The notes: generated by a model not told the origin, from the sequence alone. A stretch of DNA of 64,000 bases from an uncultured Lachnospiraceae bacterium (GCA_910579505.1 CAJTTZ010000002.1:186001-250000); one strand, 5' to 3'. Counted from the first letter of the stretch, positions 44,525 to 54,073 are shown. Made by a program: numbers and translations.

Positions 44525-44574
44525 AGTGCTTCTGCGCGAAATGCCCTCTGGCATGAGCGGCCAGAAGCACTTTT
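44525..44574 (+). terminator. Convergent terminator
   Basis: AGTGCTTCTG (44525-44534) and CAGAAGCACT (44562-44571) form a perfect 10-bp stem, with an inner ATGCC/GGCAT hairpin, followed by TTTT on the plus strand. It lies between two converging genes and may serve both. Confidence 0.8.
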
Positions 44575-44578
44575 CACG

Positions 44579-45634
44579 CTAGTATTCCACCGAAAACAAC
44601 TCCTCAAAGTCAAATCTCTCCACCATTTCCCGTGTCTCCCCAATCGCCCGGTCCATCTCCTCCGCGCTCTTCACCTCACACGTTCCATCCGCAAAGCACT
44701 CGGTCATAAATCGGTTAAATCTCGCGTGATAATGGGTATAATCCGCATAATTATTCAGGTCTGTCACGATTTCTTCCCGGTTTGGAAAATAAAACACACG
44801 CACGTTGTCGTAGGCGAGAAGTGTGTCAGCGATATGCGCATACTCACGCATGGTGGCTTCCATATGATTCTCCAGCCCGACGTCGTTCCAATAAAGGATA
44901 CTGTATGGCGGGAAAAAGATATAAAAGGTAGTTTCCGGGTTCTGCTCGATATAAGGGCAGAGATTGGCCTGCAGATTTTTGTCCGTGCTCTCAAGAAACG
45001 CATCGGGCGGCGTCTCCTCCTCCACCCTTTCAGGCGGCGCATAATTGTGCATCACCCACTGGATATTGTAGTATTCATCCGTCCACCAGCTCTGGTAGAC
45101 GGTGGCAAGGTCCGTCTTGTCGGGATCCGCCAGCGGACGCAGCACATAGTTTAAAAGCACATCCTTGTTAAGCACATACGCTGCGTCGTTGAAATAGTTA
45201 TCGTCGTACAGGTAGGAAGGGATCGGATATTTTGTCTCATCCACGCCGCCGGTATAGGTCGTCACGTCAACTCCCAGAAAAACCGACTTCACCGTATGCC
45301 CACTGTCAAAGATAATGTCCATGATGTTCGCCTGGTCTTTCGGGTAAGCGCCGCTGTAATTGAGTTTGATCGCGTTAAGGTCCAGCAGCTCCTCAAACCA
45401 GCGCGTATTAAAATTCACCGTCATGGAGGAGCCAAGGATCGCACTGTCATAATCCATGTGTTTGGCCATCCCCGGATTCTGGGAAAGCTGGTTGTCCACC
45501 AGATAGGGAAAGCCCTCAAGGGGCGCGTGGTACTGGAAAAAGGGGTCCACCCATATTACCAGGGCCGCCGCCAGTATAAGCAATATTAAAGTGAGGGAGA
45601 CTATGGAGAAAATCCATTTTTTAAACCGCTTCAT
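44579..45634 (-). CDS. DltD/AlgJ-like SGNH acyl-transfer partner
   Basis: This is a 351-residue protein with one N-terminal membrane helix (about 7-29) and an extracellular SGNH-like domain. The nucleophile block is SAILGSSMTVNF (Ser about 70) and the Asp/His block is NYADYTHYHARFN. Proteins of this kind accept an acyl group from an MBOAT partner and pass it to a surface glycan. GAGGAGG lies six bases before the ATG at 45634, and the MBOAT gene ends 11 bases upstream, so the two form a pair. It ends the five-gene operon starting at 50755. The acyl group, probably acetyl, is inferred. Confidence 0.8.
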   Translation of the reverse strand: MKRFKKWIFSIVSLTLILLILAAALVIWVDPFFQYHAPLEGFPYLVDNQLSQNPGMAKHMDYDSAILGSSMTVNFNTRWFEELLDLNAIKLNYSGAYPKDQANIMDIIFDSGHTVKSVFLGVDVTTYTGGVDETKYPIPSYLYDDNYFNDAAYVLNKDVLLNYVLRPLADPDKTDLATVYQSWWTDEYYNIQWVMHNYAPPERVEEETPPDAFLESTDKNLQANLCPYIEQNPETTFYIFFPPYSILYWNDVGLENHMEATMREYAHIADTLLAYDNVRVFYFPNREEIVTDLNNYADYTHYHARFNRFMTECFADGTCEVKSAEEMDRAIGETREMVERFDFEELFSVEY

Positions 45635-45645
45635 CCCGTTCCTCC

Positions 45646-47157
45646 TCAAAAATTGAAATATAGAAACGTGCTTACCCCGGAAAAGCCGAGGATACACCAC
45701 ACCGCCAGAACCACCAGCGCCACCGCCGACGCCGGCCCGTACTTCAGACGCGCCACCCGTTCCTGCGCGTTTTTGCCCACCATGGAGAAATACAGGCCTG
45801 CCGCCAAAATCAGGAACATCAAAATATAGCGGCTAAAGGACAGATTGTCCAGATGCAGCACTTTGATCACATACCAAAATTCGTCCGGCTGCAGGCACTC
45901 CGCCAGATCCATGGAAATCTTTTTCACCTCTCCCCTGCATGCCGTCCGAAGAAGCGTATTCGCCTGTGCGATGTTTTCTGCCCGGAAATAGACCCAGGCG
46001 ACGCTGACATAGAGGAATGTGGCTATTTGTGACATTACCGTCATAATTTTGCTGTCATTTCCAAGCCGCATATGCCGCTGCCAAAAACGGGTAGCCACAT
46101 ACAGTACCCCGTGCAGCATCCCCCATACAATAAAATGGAAGCCCGCCCCATGCCAGAGGCCGCTTAAGAAAAAGACAAGCAGAAGGTTCAGGTACATCCG
46201 CCCCGCTCCCTTCCTATTGCCGCCCAGCGGGATATAGACATATTTCGTAAAAAAGCGGTTCAGGGTAATGTGCCACCGTTTCCAGAAATCAACAATGTTG
46301 GTCGCTTTGTAAGGGGAATTGAAGTTGACAGGGATCTCTATCCCTAACATCCTGCCGATTCCTACCGCCATGTCGCAGTAACCGCTGAAATCAAAATAGA
46401 GCTGCAGGGCGTAAAACAGAATCACCAGACCCGCGTCCGCCCTTCCGAGAAGCGCCAGGTTTTCGTATCCGTAGTCCACACCCGCGCCAAACGTGTCGGC
46501 TAAAAACACCTTTTTGAAAAGGCCCAGCACAAAGAGGGCAAGGCCCGCCGCAATCCGTTCCCAGTCCGTCCTCTTTTTTCCAAACGCCCGAAACTGCGGC
46601 AGCATCTCGCCATGATTCACGATAGGACCCGCAATGAGCTGTGGAAAAAAGGAGACAAACAGCGCGTACTCGGACAAAGAACAGTCCGCCACCTCGCCCC
46701 GGTAAGTGTCCACAATAAAGGAAATCTGCTGAAAGGTAAAAAAACTGATGCCCAGAGGAAGAAGAATGCCCCGCAATACAAAATCGGTTCCAAACGCGGC
46801 ATTCATCGTGTCGAGGAAGAAGTCAAAGTATTTAAAGTAAAACAGCACGCCCAGATTGAGCGCCACCGCAAGAACCATGACCGCCCCGCCGGACAGGGGC
46901 AGACTTTTCTCCCTCTCTCCCCGCGCGCCATCCCGCAATTTCCCCCGGGACAACAGCCTGTGAAACAGATAGTTTCCGGCAATGCTGCAAATCATAATGA
47001 GCAGATAAGACAAATTGAAATAGCCGTAAAACCACAGGGACATGGCAGTCAGGAACACTCTTGCCGCCTCGGGCTTCCCGCTTTTTAAAAAACCGTAGTA
47101 CCCGACCAGGCATATGGGGAAAAAAATAAATACAAAAATGTAAGAATTAAATAACAT
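45646..47157 (-). CDS. MBOAT-family O-acyltransferase (first copy)
   Basis: This 503-residue polytopic membrane enzyme of the AlgI/DltB/PatA type moves acyl groups across the membrane onto extracellular polymers. It starts MLFNSYIFVFIFFPICL, has about eleven helices, AFFVSFFPQLIAGPI-type segment (ALFVSFFPQLIAGPIVNHG) and FYFDFSGYCDMAVGIGRML. The invariant His is in FFLSGLWHGAGFHF. AGGAG precedes the ATG. Its SGNH partner follows immediately. A second MBOAT lies at 49262, similar in length and motifs, probably from duplication. Confidence 0.93.
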   Translation of the reverse strand: MLFNSYIFVFIFFPICLVGYYGFLKSGKPEAARVFLTAMSLWFYGYFNLSYLLIMICSIAGNYLFHRLLSRGKLRDGARGEREKSLPLSGGAVMVLAVALNLGVLFYFKYFDFFLDTMNAAFGTDFVLRGILLPLGISFFTFQQISFIVDTYRGEVADCSLSEYALFVSFFPQLIAGPIVNHGEMLPQFRAFGKKRTDWERIAAGLALFVLGLFKKVFLADTFGAGVDYGYENLALLGRADAGLVILFYALQLYFDFSGYCDMAVGIGRMLGIEIPVNFNSPYKATNIVDFWKRWHITLNRFFTKYVYIPLGGNRKGAGRMYLNLLLVFFLSGLWHGAGFHFIVWGMLHGVLYVATRFWQRHMRLGNDSKIMTVMSQIATFLYVSVAWVYFRAENIAQANTLLRTACRGEVKKISMDLAECLQPDEFWYVIKVLHLDNLSFSRYILMFLILAAGLYFSMVGKNAQERVARLKYGPASAVALVVLAVWCILGFSGVSTFLYFNF

Positions 47158-47181
47158 GGGCTGTTTCTCCTGTTGCGCGCC

Positions 47182-47943
47182 TTACAATGTCATATCTTTA
47201 TAAATTACAAACTCTCCCACCTGACCGTAGACCGAATAGCCGTAATCCGTCAGCGGCTCACGAATTTCACGATTTTCCTTTAAAATTACATAGGCGCACG
47301 GGTACTCTCTTGCCAGTTTGGCAAAAGCCGGGGTGTCGATTACCTCAGCCTCTTCCATTGCCTCATACATGGCATTGTAATAATCCCAGCGCGCGATCAG
47401 CATTTCCCGTCCGTAAGGCAGCTCGATGTCTGTGCTGTACTGCCTCACGTAATAGATCAGATCCGCAGGCACAAGCACTGTGATCCGCCCCTCCTCCGGC
47501 TCTATCATATCTACGATATCGACCGCCTCCTGCGGCAGATGATACACATTCTGCGCCCGGGATATATGCTCACTGTCATAGACATAGTCACCGCATGCGG
47601 CAATCGCCAGACAGGCAGCCGCCAGCCCGATCCGTCGGTGCTTTCCCATCAGCCGGATCAGCCCGTATGCGCTGACAATGCTCATCTGCAGAAGCCACAA
47701 AAGCCGGTAGTAGGTCTCGGAATCCTCCATAAGCCGCACGAACACCTTTCGGAACAGGGGGCAGAAAAACAAAAACAGAATCAGCGTCGGCGCGTAGACG
47801 AACAGCACACGCCTGCGCCTGTCCTTCTCCGTAAGCCACAGATAAAGGAGTGCAAAGAGATAAATCCCCGCCAGAAAATGGTTCTCGTGGTATCCCATGT
47901 AATTTTTAAATATAACGACGCTCTCTAAAAAAATGCCCCACAT
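47182..47943 (-). CDS. Membrane protein, C-terminal partner of DUF6077-like protein
   Basis: This 253-residue protein has about four or five membrane helices in residues 1-120. The extracellular domain of about 130 residues starts QEAVDIVDMIEPEEGRI and contains VLVPADLIYYVRQYS. Its shape looks like the last third of large clostridial polytopic membrane proteins such as those at 59313 and 62291. The preceding gene, 55 bases upstream, supplies only N-terminal helices. The pair may be a naturally split or broken single protein. GAGGAATGAAAT precedes the ATG, so it seems translated separately. Confidence 0.6.
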   Translation of the reverse strand: MWGIFLESVVIFKNYMGYHENHFLAGIYLFALLYLWLTEKDRRRRVLFVYAPTLILFLFFCPLFRKVFVRLMEDSETYYRLLWLLQMSIVSAYGLIRLMGKHRRIGLAAACLAIAACGDYVYDSEHISRAQNVYHLPQEAVDIVDMIEPEEGRITVLVPADLIYYVRQYSTDIELPYGREMLIARWDYYNAMYEAMEEAEVIDTPAFAKLAREYPCAYVILKENREIREPLTDYGYSVYGQVGEFVIYKDMTL

Positions 47944-47998
47944 ATTTCATTCCTCATCCCTGCAGCGTTCAGCGCACGCCCGTCATCCGACTGAACTG

Positions 47999-49249
47999 TT
48001 ATAGTAAGTAGCTGTACGCCATAATCACATAAACTGCCATATATACCACATTCGGTATACACGATGCCCCCACCTTGAAAAGAATTTTCCAGTCCCGTTC
48101 CGCCACTGCCAGACAGAAAGTCGTCACAGCTGTCAGGATGCAGACAAGGAACACCGCAATGGAACTGCATACGCCTGCCGTCATGTTGACACAGACAAGC
48201 AGCATCCAAATTCCCGGCTCCGTCCGTCCATTTTTGACACCCTTGTCATAAATCTGCAGAAATACCCAGACCAGGGCCGGGATCACCAGCGCGCCCGCCA
48301 CCGCCTTCCCCTGCCAGGTGCGGGTCAGGAAAAAGGTCTCATTGGTATAAATGGACACATTTCCGAAAATCTGAAACACCGCCATAATAATCATAAAGGT
48401 GGGCAGATTCTCCCTTCGGAACACAGTTTCATGTGTCCGTCCCTCTCTGCCCGGGCCGACTCGTCCGCTGTCGGCGCCGGTCTGCGGTGTTCGCAAAAAA
48501 AGTGCGCGCCCAATCTCATAATACAGCAGATAAGTCAAGGGAATCAGCACAAGGGGCATCACCACGTGGGAGACAATGGTCGCATGCACCCCGGCCCGCA
48601 CCGAGACAAACGCTACCCACATGGGGAAAACCGCCATTGCATGACGCACATCCAGACCCGTGGAACCGCCCGTAAGCGGCAGAATGCGGTACATCACGCC
48701 CGCCTCCTGCGCAAGCAGGGACTCCACCACATAGTATGCGTCGTCACCGTCAAAAGAGGCAAACGCCGCCGCCTTGTAGAGCTGAAAACCTAGCAGTATC
48801 AAAAAGAGCAGCCATTCGACGCCCGTGCCCCCAAACAGCCCCTTCGCCAAAGCCTTTATGCGTGCCCCTGATCCTCTTTCATTTCTGACACATATGTCAT
48901 CTTTGTTATCCGCACGGTCCGCCCGCCAACGGCTGCCCGTCCGCCAATTACCCTTGACAAGCCCCGGTTTTCCCGCTTTCATGTTCCGATACAGGAGCAG
49001 GGTCCCCGCCGCAGCGCAGACAACCGTGAGCACAGTAAACACAGCGGAAGCCACCTTAAAGTTATCGTACTCCACCCAGAGAACCGCCGGAACCGCCGCA
49101 ATTTCAAAGAGCGCCCACATGCCGAAGTACCCGGAAAGCAGCGCAAAGCCCGGGCTTCTTTTTTCCGCCGATATAAAGTTTGCAGGGATCAGCCCGATAC
49201 AAAAGGGGATGACCAAAAGCCAGAAAATACAAGTGATAACCGCCGTCAT
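47999..49249 (-). CDS. DUF6077-like polytopic membrane protein
   Basis: This 416-residue protein has about ten membrane helices and a basic cytoplasmic loop near residues 95-130. The loop motif SFDGDDAYYVVESLLAQ contains the acidic pair often found after the first long helix of GT-C-type glycosyltransferases. It ends in a helix (MAYSYLL) without the extracellular C-terminal domain expected of this type. AAGGAAAAATT precedes the ATG. It sits between two MBOAT genes. A glycan-transfer role is plausible but unproven; the DUF6077 name is tentative. Confidence 0.6.
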   Translation of the reverse strand: MTAVITCIFWLLVIPFCIGLIPANFISAEKRSPGFALLSGYFGMWALFEIAAVPAVLWVEYDNFKVASAVFTVLTVVCAAAGTLLLYRNMKAGKPGLVKGNWRTGSRWRADRADNKDDICVRNERGSGARIKALAKGLFGGTGVEWLLFLILLGFQLYKAAAFASFDGDDAYYVVESLLAQEAGVMYRILPLTGGSTGLDVRHAMAVFPMWVAFVSVRAGVHATIVSHVVMPLVLIPLTYLLYYEIGRALFLRTPQTGADSGRVGPGREGRTHETVFRRENLPTFMIIMAVFQIFGNVSIYTNETFFLTRTWQGKAVAGALVIPALVWVFLQIYDKGVKNGRTEPGIWMLLVCVNMTAGVCSSIAVFLVCILTAVTTFCLAVAERDWKILFKVGASCIPNVVYMAVYVIMAYSYLL

Positions 49250-49261
49250 AATTTTTCCTTC

Positions 49262-50755
49262 TCAAAACTGAAAATAAATAAAGTTTGCCGCGTCATATCC
49301 CGCGCCCCACATGCCAAACAGCAAAATACCCAGCACCGTTGCGGCCACAGCAAGGCACTGCGCCCAATAGTCCTGTTTCGCCAAAACTTTCCGCAGGCTG
49401 ATGCCTCTATACTTGCAGATATCCACCACGAAAAGCAGTAAAATACCCCAGATCATCAATGTAAAATTCTGGCGGCTCAATCCGCATTCAAACAGGGAAC
49501 CGTCAAACCACACCCAATGATTTCTGGCCATAAACATCCTCTTAATGATCCGAAGCGCTGCAAATGCTGAATCCGCGCGAAAAAACACCCATGCAAGATC
49601 AACCAGAAAGAAAGTGGTTACCACCCTTATACATTTATGGCTCAGACTGTCTTCCTTTATGTCCAGAAAAACGGCCGCCTTTTTCTTAAAAGGTTTTAGC
49701 AGATCGCCGATAATCTGCCAAGCGCCATTCAAAAGCCCCCAGATCACATAGGACCAGTCGGCTCCGTGCCAAAGACCGCTTACTCCGAAAGTGAGCAGCA
49801 GATTCACATACTTTCTGGTTTTCCCCCTGCGGCTGCCTCCAAGGGGAATGTATAGATAATCGCGGAACCAGCTGGAAAGGGAAATGTGCCATCTGCGCCA
49901 GAACTCCGCCACAGAAACCGACAGATACGGCGCGTCAAAATTCTCCATCAGTCCAATCCCCAGTATCTTAGCCGCGCCCATAGCGATAACGGAATACCCT
50001 GAAAAGTCACAGTATATCTGTACCGCAAAAAGAACTGTTGCCACAATCAGGTAAACGCCCGTATAAGTCTCAAAATCCCCATAGACAGTATCGACAAAAA
50101 CAGCGATGCGGTCCGCCAATACCACTTTCATAAAATATCCCCAGAGCATCAGGAAAAAACCGTCCCTGAGACTGTCAAAACATGGCTTTGCCGGTTTGTC
50201 CAGCTGGCGAAGCAGATTTTTCGACCGTTCGATTGGTCCCGCCACCAGCTGCGGAAAAAAGGAAACAAAAAGCGCATAGCGGAAAAAATTTTTCTCGGCG
50301 TAAATTTCGCCCCTGTAAACGTCCATCGTATAGCCCAGTGCCTGAAAAGTATAGAAAGAAATACCGACAGGCAGAAGGAGGTCATATGCAGGAGCGTTGA
50401 GCGCAATATGCAGATGCCCCATAATCTGGTTTAAACTGTCTATACAAAAATCCAAATACTTAAATACAAACAAAATGGACAGATTCAATATAAAACTTGC
50501 CGCTATACACAGTTTTCGTTTTACCCCCCCCCCTGTATTTTTTTCGTTCTTCGCAAATTTCTCCAGCAGAATTCCCGACACATACGTCACAACCGTGGAG
50601 AACAGGAGCAGGAGCACATATTTGGCATTCCAGCACATGTAAAAATAATAGCTTGCCGCAAGAAGCCAGTACGATCTGATTTTCTGCGGTATCAGATAGT
50701 ATATCCCGACAACGATTGGGAAAAAAATCAGAAAATGCAGCGAATTAAAAAGCAT
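49262..50755 (-). CDS. MBOAT-family O-acyltransferase (second copy)
   Basis: This 497-residue polytopic acyltransferase starts MLFNSLHFLIFFPIVVG. It has ALFVSFFPQLVAGPIERSK, IYCDFSGYSVIAMGAAKIL and the active-site His in TFGVSGLWHGADWSY. It is the first gene of an operon running to 44579 and has its own promoter upstream. A candidate SGNH partner is encoded upstream at 50883 in a separate transcript. Two acyltransferases suggest two O-acylation sites or two polymers. Confidence 0.93.
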   Translation of the reverse strand: MLFNSLHFLIFFPIVVGIYYLIPQKIRSYWLLAASYYFYMCWNAKYVLLLLFSTVVTYVSGILLEKFAKNEKNTGGGVKRKLCIAASFILNLSILFVFKYLDFCIDSLNQIMGHLHIALNAPAYDLLLPVGISFYTFQALGYTMDVYRGEIYAEKNFFRYALFVSFFPQLVAGPIERSKNLLRQLDKPAKPCFDSLRDGFFLMLWGYFMKVVLADRIAVFVDTVYGDFETYTGVYLIVATVLFAVQIYCDFSGYSVIAMGAAKILGIGLMENFDAPYLSVSVAEFWRRWHISLSSWFRDYLYIPLGGSRRGKTRKYVNLLLTFGVSGLWHGADWSYVIWGLLNGAWQIIGDLLKPFKKKAAVFLDIKEDSLSHKCIRVVTTFFLVDLAWVFFRADSAFAALRIIKRMFMARNHWVWFDGSLFECGLSRQNFTLMIWGILLLFVVDICKYRGISLRKVLAKQDYWAQCLAVAATVLGILLFGMWGAGYDAANFIYFQF

Positions 50756-50798
50756 AAAACTCCCTTTCCACTATACTTACGCCAAATACAATAACAAC

Positions 50799-50827
50799 AC
50801 TATAGCATACCGAAATTTGTTTTTCCA
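50799..50827 (-). promoter_or_regulatory. Promoter for MBOAT operon
   Basis: TGGAAA (50822-50827), 17 bases ending TGC, TATAGT (50799-50804) on the minus strand, about 45 bases before the ATG. The -35 box lies inside the arm of the preceding terminator. Confidence 0.55.
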
Positions 50828-50857
50828 TAAAACACCTGAAAGCTTTTATGGCAAAAC
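50819..50857 (-). terminator. Terminator after SGNH gene
   Basis: GTTTTTCCATAAAA (50819-50832) and TTTTATGGCAAAAC (50844-50857) pair at 13 of 14 positions with an 11-base loop, 26 bases before the next promoter's -10 box. Confidence 0.7.
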
Positions 50858-50882
50858 TACCGTTTCTGTCATTTTCCTTCCG

Positions 50883-52328
50883 TCATCTCGTCACCTTTAT
50901 CGTCTCTTCGGCAGCAAAGCTTTTCGTCCAAACCGTCCCGTCGCCCTGATTGTCCATCACAAAAATCCGAACCGCCTCAGCGCCCGGCTGTGAACTTTCA
51001 GGCAGTTTTCTTTCCTGCTTGTCCCTTAGGCGCAGCCGCCCCTCACCATTTTCATCAACGTCAAAAGATAACTGCCCAAGAGAACACGCTCTTGAAAACT
51101 GCTCTCTATCCACACTCTCAAATACCCCCTCTTGATTATCAACAACCAGGAGATAGTCCCTGCCCTCTGCAGCCGCCTGCCTTAGCTTCTCCGTCTTTCC
51201 CCCGGCAATATTTTCCACCAGCGGCAGATACATCTCATTTTGCCTCCATAGATCCGCGTCCCCATTCACATAAATACAGCAGTCAAAGGATTGATCCGCA
51301 AGCATCACAAGCGTATTGTCAAGAGACTCAAGCTGCTCCAATGTTTCCAGTTTATTGTCCGTATACTGTCTGTAATCTTCATCCCAGTCGGCATATTCTG
51401 CCTCTCCCCTGTGGTCCTCCAGATCATAATGCTCTACAAGATACTGTCCCAGATATTCGGTGACTTTTCTTCCCCCGGACCCGTTCAGATGGGAATTTTC
51501 ATCATAACAGTCCGTCCCCAAATCAGCTATCTGCAATTCCAGAAAATTGATACTGGCTATTCCATATTCCTCTGCAATCTGCTCCATACAAAGCGCTTCC
51601 TGCCATTCCTCCTCAAGGGCCGGAAACGGAAGGTATACCAGCAGGACCTCTATCCCGCGGCTTTGGCATTCCTCTATCATCCTGCGCAGATATTCCGTCC
51701 CCTTAGATGTAAAAGCAACTGTTTCAGCCGGCCTTTCATCCATTTCTATCGGCGGCGCCACATCGTAAAAACCTGTATATCTGCTTTTTGCCACACCGAT
51801 TTCCGGCTCGAAATCTATTCGGTTCAATTCCTGCCATCTTTCATGATACACCGCAAAACTCCATGCAAATTCCAGACGGTCATTGGGGCTTTCCAGCAGA
51901 TCACATATCATCCGCATTTTATCTGCAGTGAGAGGAAGCGGATCCGTCTGTGTATGCAATGTTCCCTTATTCACATCTATCATTGTATTATATCTCAGCC
52001 TGTAACAGTCTATCACGATCACCTTGGGACTTGCATTATGCAATGCATTTTTCATCATCCAATAGCTGGAAGGCATTGGGTTGCCCGCTCCCGCCATATT
52101 AAACGAAGTAATCCCCTGGTCTCGCCACAGTTCCATAGGATATGCCGCACACCCCATGTGTGAATTGCCAAAAAACAATACCTCACATTTTTCACCGTAC
52201 TTCATGAACTCACTGTGTCTGCCATATCCATATTTAGGATCTGTCAAATTTGTCAAAAAACAAATGCCCATCACAAAAAAGGCCACACACAGAAAACTAT
52301 AGAAAAAAATCTTACCTCTTTTCCCCAT
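50883..52328 (-). CDS. Membrane-anchored SGNH-like acyl-transfer protein
   Basis: This 481-residue protein has one N-terminal helix (about 7-26) and an extracellular SGNH-type domain. Nucleophile block VLFFGNSHMGCAAY has Ser about 56, and the Asp/His block is DCYDENSHLNGSGG. A C-terminal extension of about 150 residues is beta-rich and unassigned. This type accompanies MBOAT acyltransferases; the second MBOAT lies just downstream. The ATG at 52328 is chosen because AAGGAGG lies upstream and the promoter is at 52366-52394; a longer frame from 52466 would run through that promoter. It diverges from the oxidoreductase gene. Confidence 0.78.
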   Translation of the reverse strand: MGKRGKIFFYSFLCVAFFVMGICFLTNLTDPKYGYGRHSEFMKYGEKCEVLFFGNSHMGCAAYPMELWRDQGITSFNMAGAGNPMPSSYWMMKNALHNASPKVIVIDCYRLRYNTMIDVNKGTLHTQTDPLPLTADKMRMICDLLESPNDRLEFAWSFAVYHERWQELNRIDFEPEIGVAKSRYTGFYDVAPPIEMDERPAETVAFTSKGTEYLRRMIEECQSRGIEVLLVYLPFPALEEEWQEALCMEQIAEEYGIASINFLELQIADLGTDCYDENSHLNGSGGRKVTEYLGQYLVEHYDLEDHRGEAEYADWDEDYRQYTDNKLETLEQLESLDNTLVMLADQSFDCCIYVNGDADLWRQNEMYLPLVENIAGGKTEKLRQAAAEGRDYLLVVDNQEGVFESVDREQFSRACSLGQLSFDVDENGEGRLRLRDKQERKLPESSQPGAEAVRIFVMDNQGDGTVWTKSFAAEETIKVTR

Positions 52329-52365
52329 GTACTTCCCGGTCCTCCTTAAAACAGCAAACAATATT

Positions 52366-52394
52366 ACTATAGCACACACATTTGCATTTTTCCA
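52366..52394 (-). promoter_or_regulatory. Promoter for SGNH gene
   Basis: TGGAAA (52389-52394), 17 bases ending TGC, TATAGT (52366-52371) on the minus strand. It has the same boxes and spacing as the promoter of the MBOAT operon. Confidence 0.6.
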
Positions 52395-52477
52395 CATTTC
52401 CGTGTACATCCCCGGCCAAACATGGTAAACTAGAAAATATAGTCGGGCAGCAGACTGCTCCGACATGGAGGTATTGC

Positions 52478-54073
52478 ATGAAAAAAGTATTTGTGATCGG
52501 CGCCGGTCCGGCAGGTCTGACCGCCGCTTATGAACTGCTCAGGCAGGATAAGAATAAAGAATATGCTGTCACGGTTCTGGAGGAGTCCGACGCCATGGGC
52601 GGCATCTCCAAAACCGTCAACTATAAAGGAAACCGAATGGACATGGGCGGGCACCGCTTTTTCTCCAAAGTGCCCGAAGTGAACGAATGGTGGGAGCATA
52701 TGCTGCCCACGCAGGGTTCCCCCACCTACGACGATATCGTACTGCACCGAGAGATGACGCTTGTTCCCGGCGGTCCAGACCCTGAAAAGGAAGACCGCGT
52801 GATGCTTCGCAGACACCGCGTATCGCGCATCTACTTTAACCAGAAATTTTTTGACTACCCGATCTCCTTGAAGCCGGAGACCTTTATCAACATGGGATTT
52901 CTCGCCACCATGCAGGCAGGTTTCAGCTATCTGGCCTCCATGATCCACAAGCGGGAGGAAAACTCCCTGGAGGATTTTTATGTAAACCGTTTTGGGAAAA
53001 AGCTCTACTCCATGTTCTTTGAAAATTACACAGAAAACCTATGGGGACGGCACCCTTCCGAAATCGCTCCCGACTGGGGCGCCCAGCGGGCAAAAGGGCT
53101 GTCCGTTGCCGCCATCATAAAGGACGTCTTCTCAAAATTGCTTCCTGGGAAGAAAAACCGGGAGGTGGAAACCTCTCTGATCGAAGAGTTCAGCTATCCG
53201 AAACTTGGTCCCGGGCAGCTCTGGGAAGTGACAGCAGAAAAAATCAAGGAGCTCGGCGGGGAAATCCTCTGCCACAGCAAGGCGGTCCGGCTCCACAAGG
53301 ATGAAAACAACCGCATTACTTCCATCACCTACGAAACGCCGGAAGGCGAAGTGACGGCAAAGGGCGATATTTTCATTTCCTCCATGCCCGTAAAAGATCT
53401 GGTGGCAGGCTTAAACGACGTGCCAAAGGCCGAAGCCGAGATTGCCGCAGGGCTTCCCTACCGCGATTATATGACCGTGGGACTCCTGCTGCCGAAGCTG
53501 AACCTGAAAAACAGGACAAACCTGAAAACCATAGGCAATATCGTGCCGGACTGCTGGATCTATGTGCATGACAGGAGCGTCCGCCTTGGGAGATTCCAGA
53601 TCTATAACAACTGGTCCCCCTATATGGTGCGCGACTTAGAGCACACGGTATGGATCGGTCTTGAATATTTCGTTTCCGAGGGGGACAAGTACTGGACCAT
53701 GTCTGACGAAGACTTCTCCCGCTTTGCGGTGGACGAGATCGTCAGCATGGGGCTGATAGATAAGCCCTCCGACGTGATGGATTCCCATGTGGAGCGGGTA
53801 AAGAAAGCTTACCCCGCCTACTTTGACACTTACAAAGATATGGACAGGCTCACCGAATACCTGAAATCCATCGACAATCTCTACTGCGTGGGCAGAAACG
53901 GCCAGCACCGCTACAACAACATCGACCACTCCATGATGACTTCCTTCGAGACCGTGAAAAACATTTTAGGCGGCATTTCCTCCAAGGACAACATCTGGAA
54001 TGTGAACACAGAAAAGACTTACCACGAGGAAGTGCAGAAGGAAGCGCCTTCCGACCAGATCGAGGTCGATTGA
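52478..54073 (+). CDS. FAD-dependent oxidoreductase, UDP-galactopyranose-mutase-like
   Basis: This 531-residue flavoprotein has the dinucleotide motif KVFVIGAGPAGLTAAYELL, followed by TVLEESDAMGGISKTV and MDMGGHRFFSK. It closes with a C-terminal FAD-contact block GRNGQHRYNNIDHSMMTSF. These resemble the Glf/amine-oxidase group, where members interconvert sugar nucleotides or oxidise them. Amid polysaccharide genes it may supply a furanose sugar donor, but the substrate-binding Arg/Tyr set of Glf cannot be confirmed by eye. GGAGG lies seven bases before the ATG at 52478; a longer frame from 52382 would begin in the divergent promoter region. It is the only plus-strand gene between 45 and 61 kb. 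Confidence 0.8.
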   Translation: MKKVFVIGAGPAGLTAAYELLRQDKNKEYAVTVLEESDAMGGISKTVNYKGNRMDMGGHRFFSKVPEVNEWWEHMLPTQGSPTYDDIVLHREMTLVPGGPDPEKEDRVMLRRHRVSRIYFNQKFFDYPISLKPETFINMGFLATMQAGFSYLASMIHKREENSLEDFYVNRFGKKLYSMFFENYTENLWGRHPSEIAPDWGAQRAKGLSVAAIIKDVFSKLLPGKKNREVETSLIEEFSYPKLGPGQLWEVTAEKIKELGGEILCHSKAVRLHKDENNRITSITYETPEGEVTAKGDIFISSMPVKDLVAGLNDVPKAEAEIAAGLPYRDYMTVGLLLPKLNLKNRTNLKTIGNIVPDCWIYVHDRSVRLGRFQIYNNWSPYMVRDLEHTVWIGLEYFVSEGDKYWTMSDEDFSRFAVDEIVSMGLIDKPSDVMDSHVERVKKAYPAYFDTYKDMDRLTEYLKSIDNLYCVGRNGQHRYNNIDHSMMTSFETVKNILGGISSKDNIWNVNTEKTYHEEVQKEAPSDQIEVD

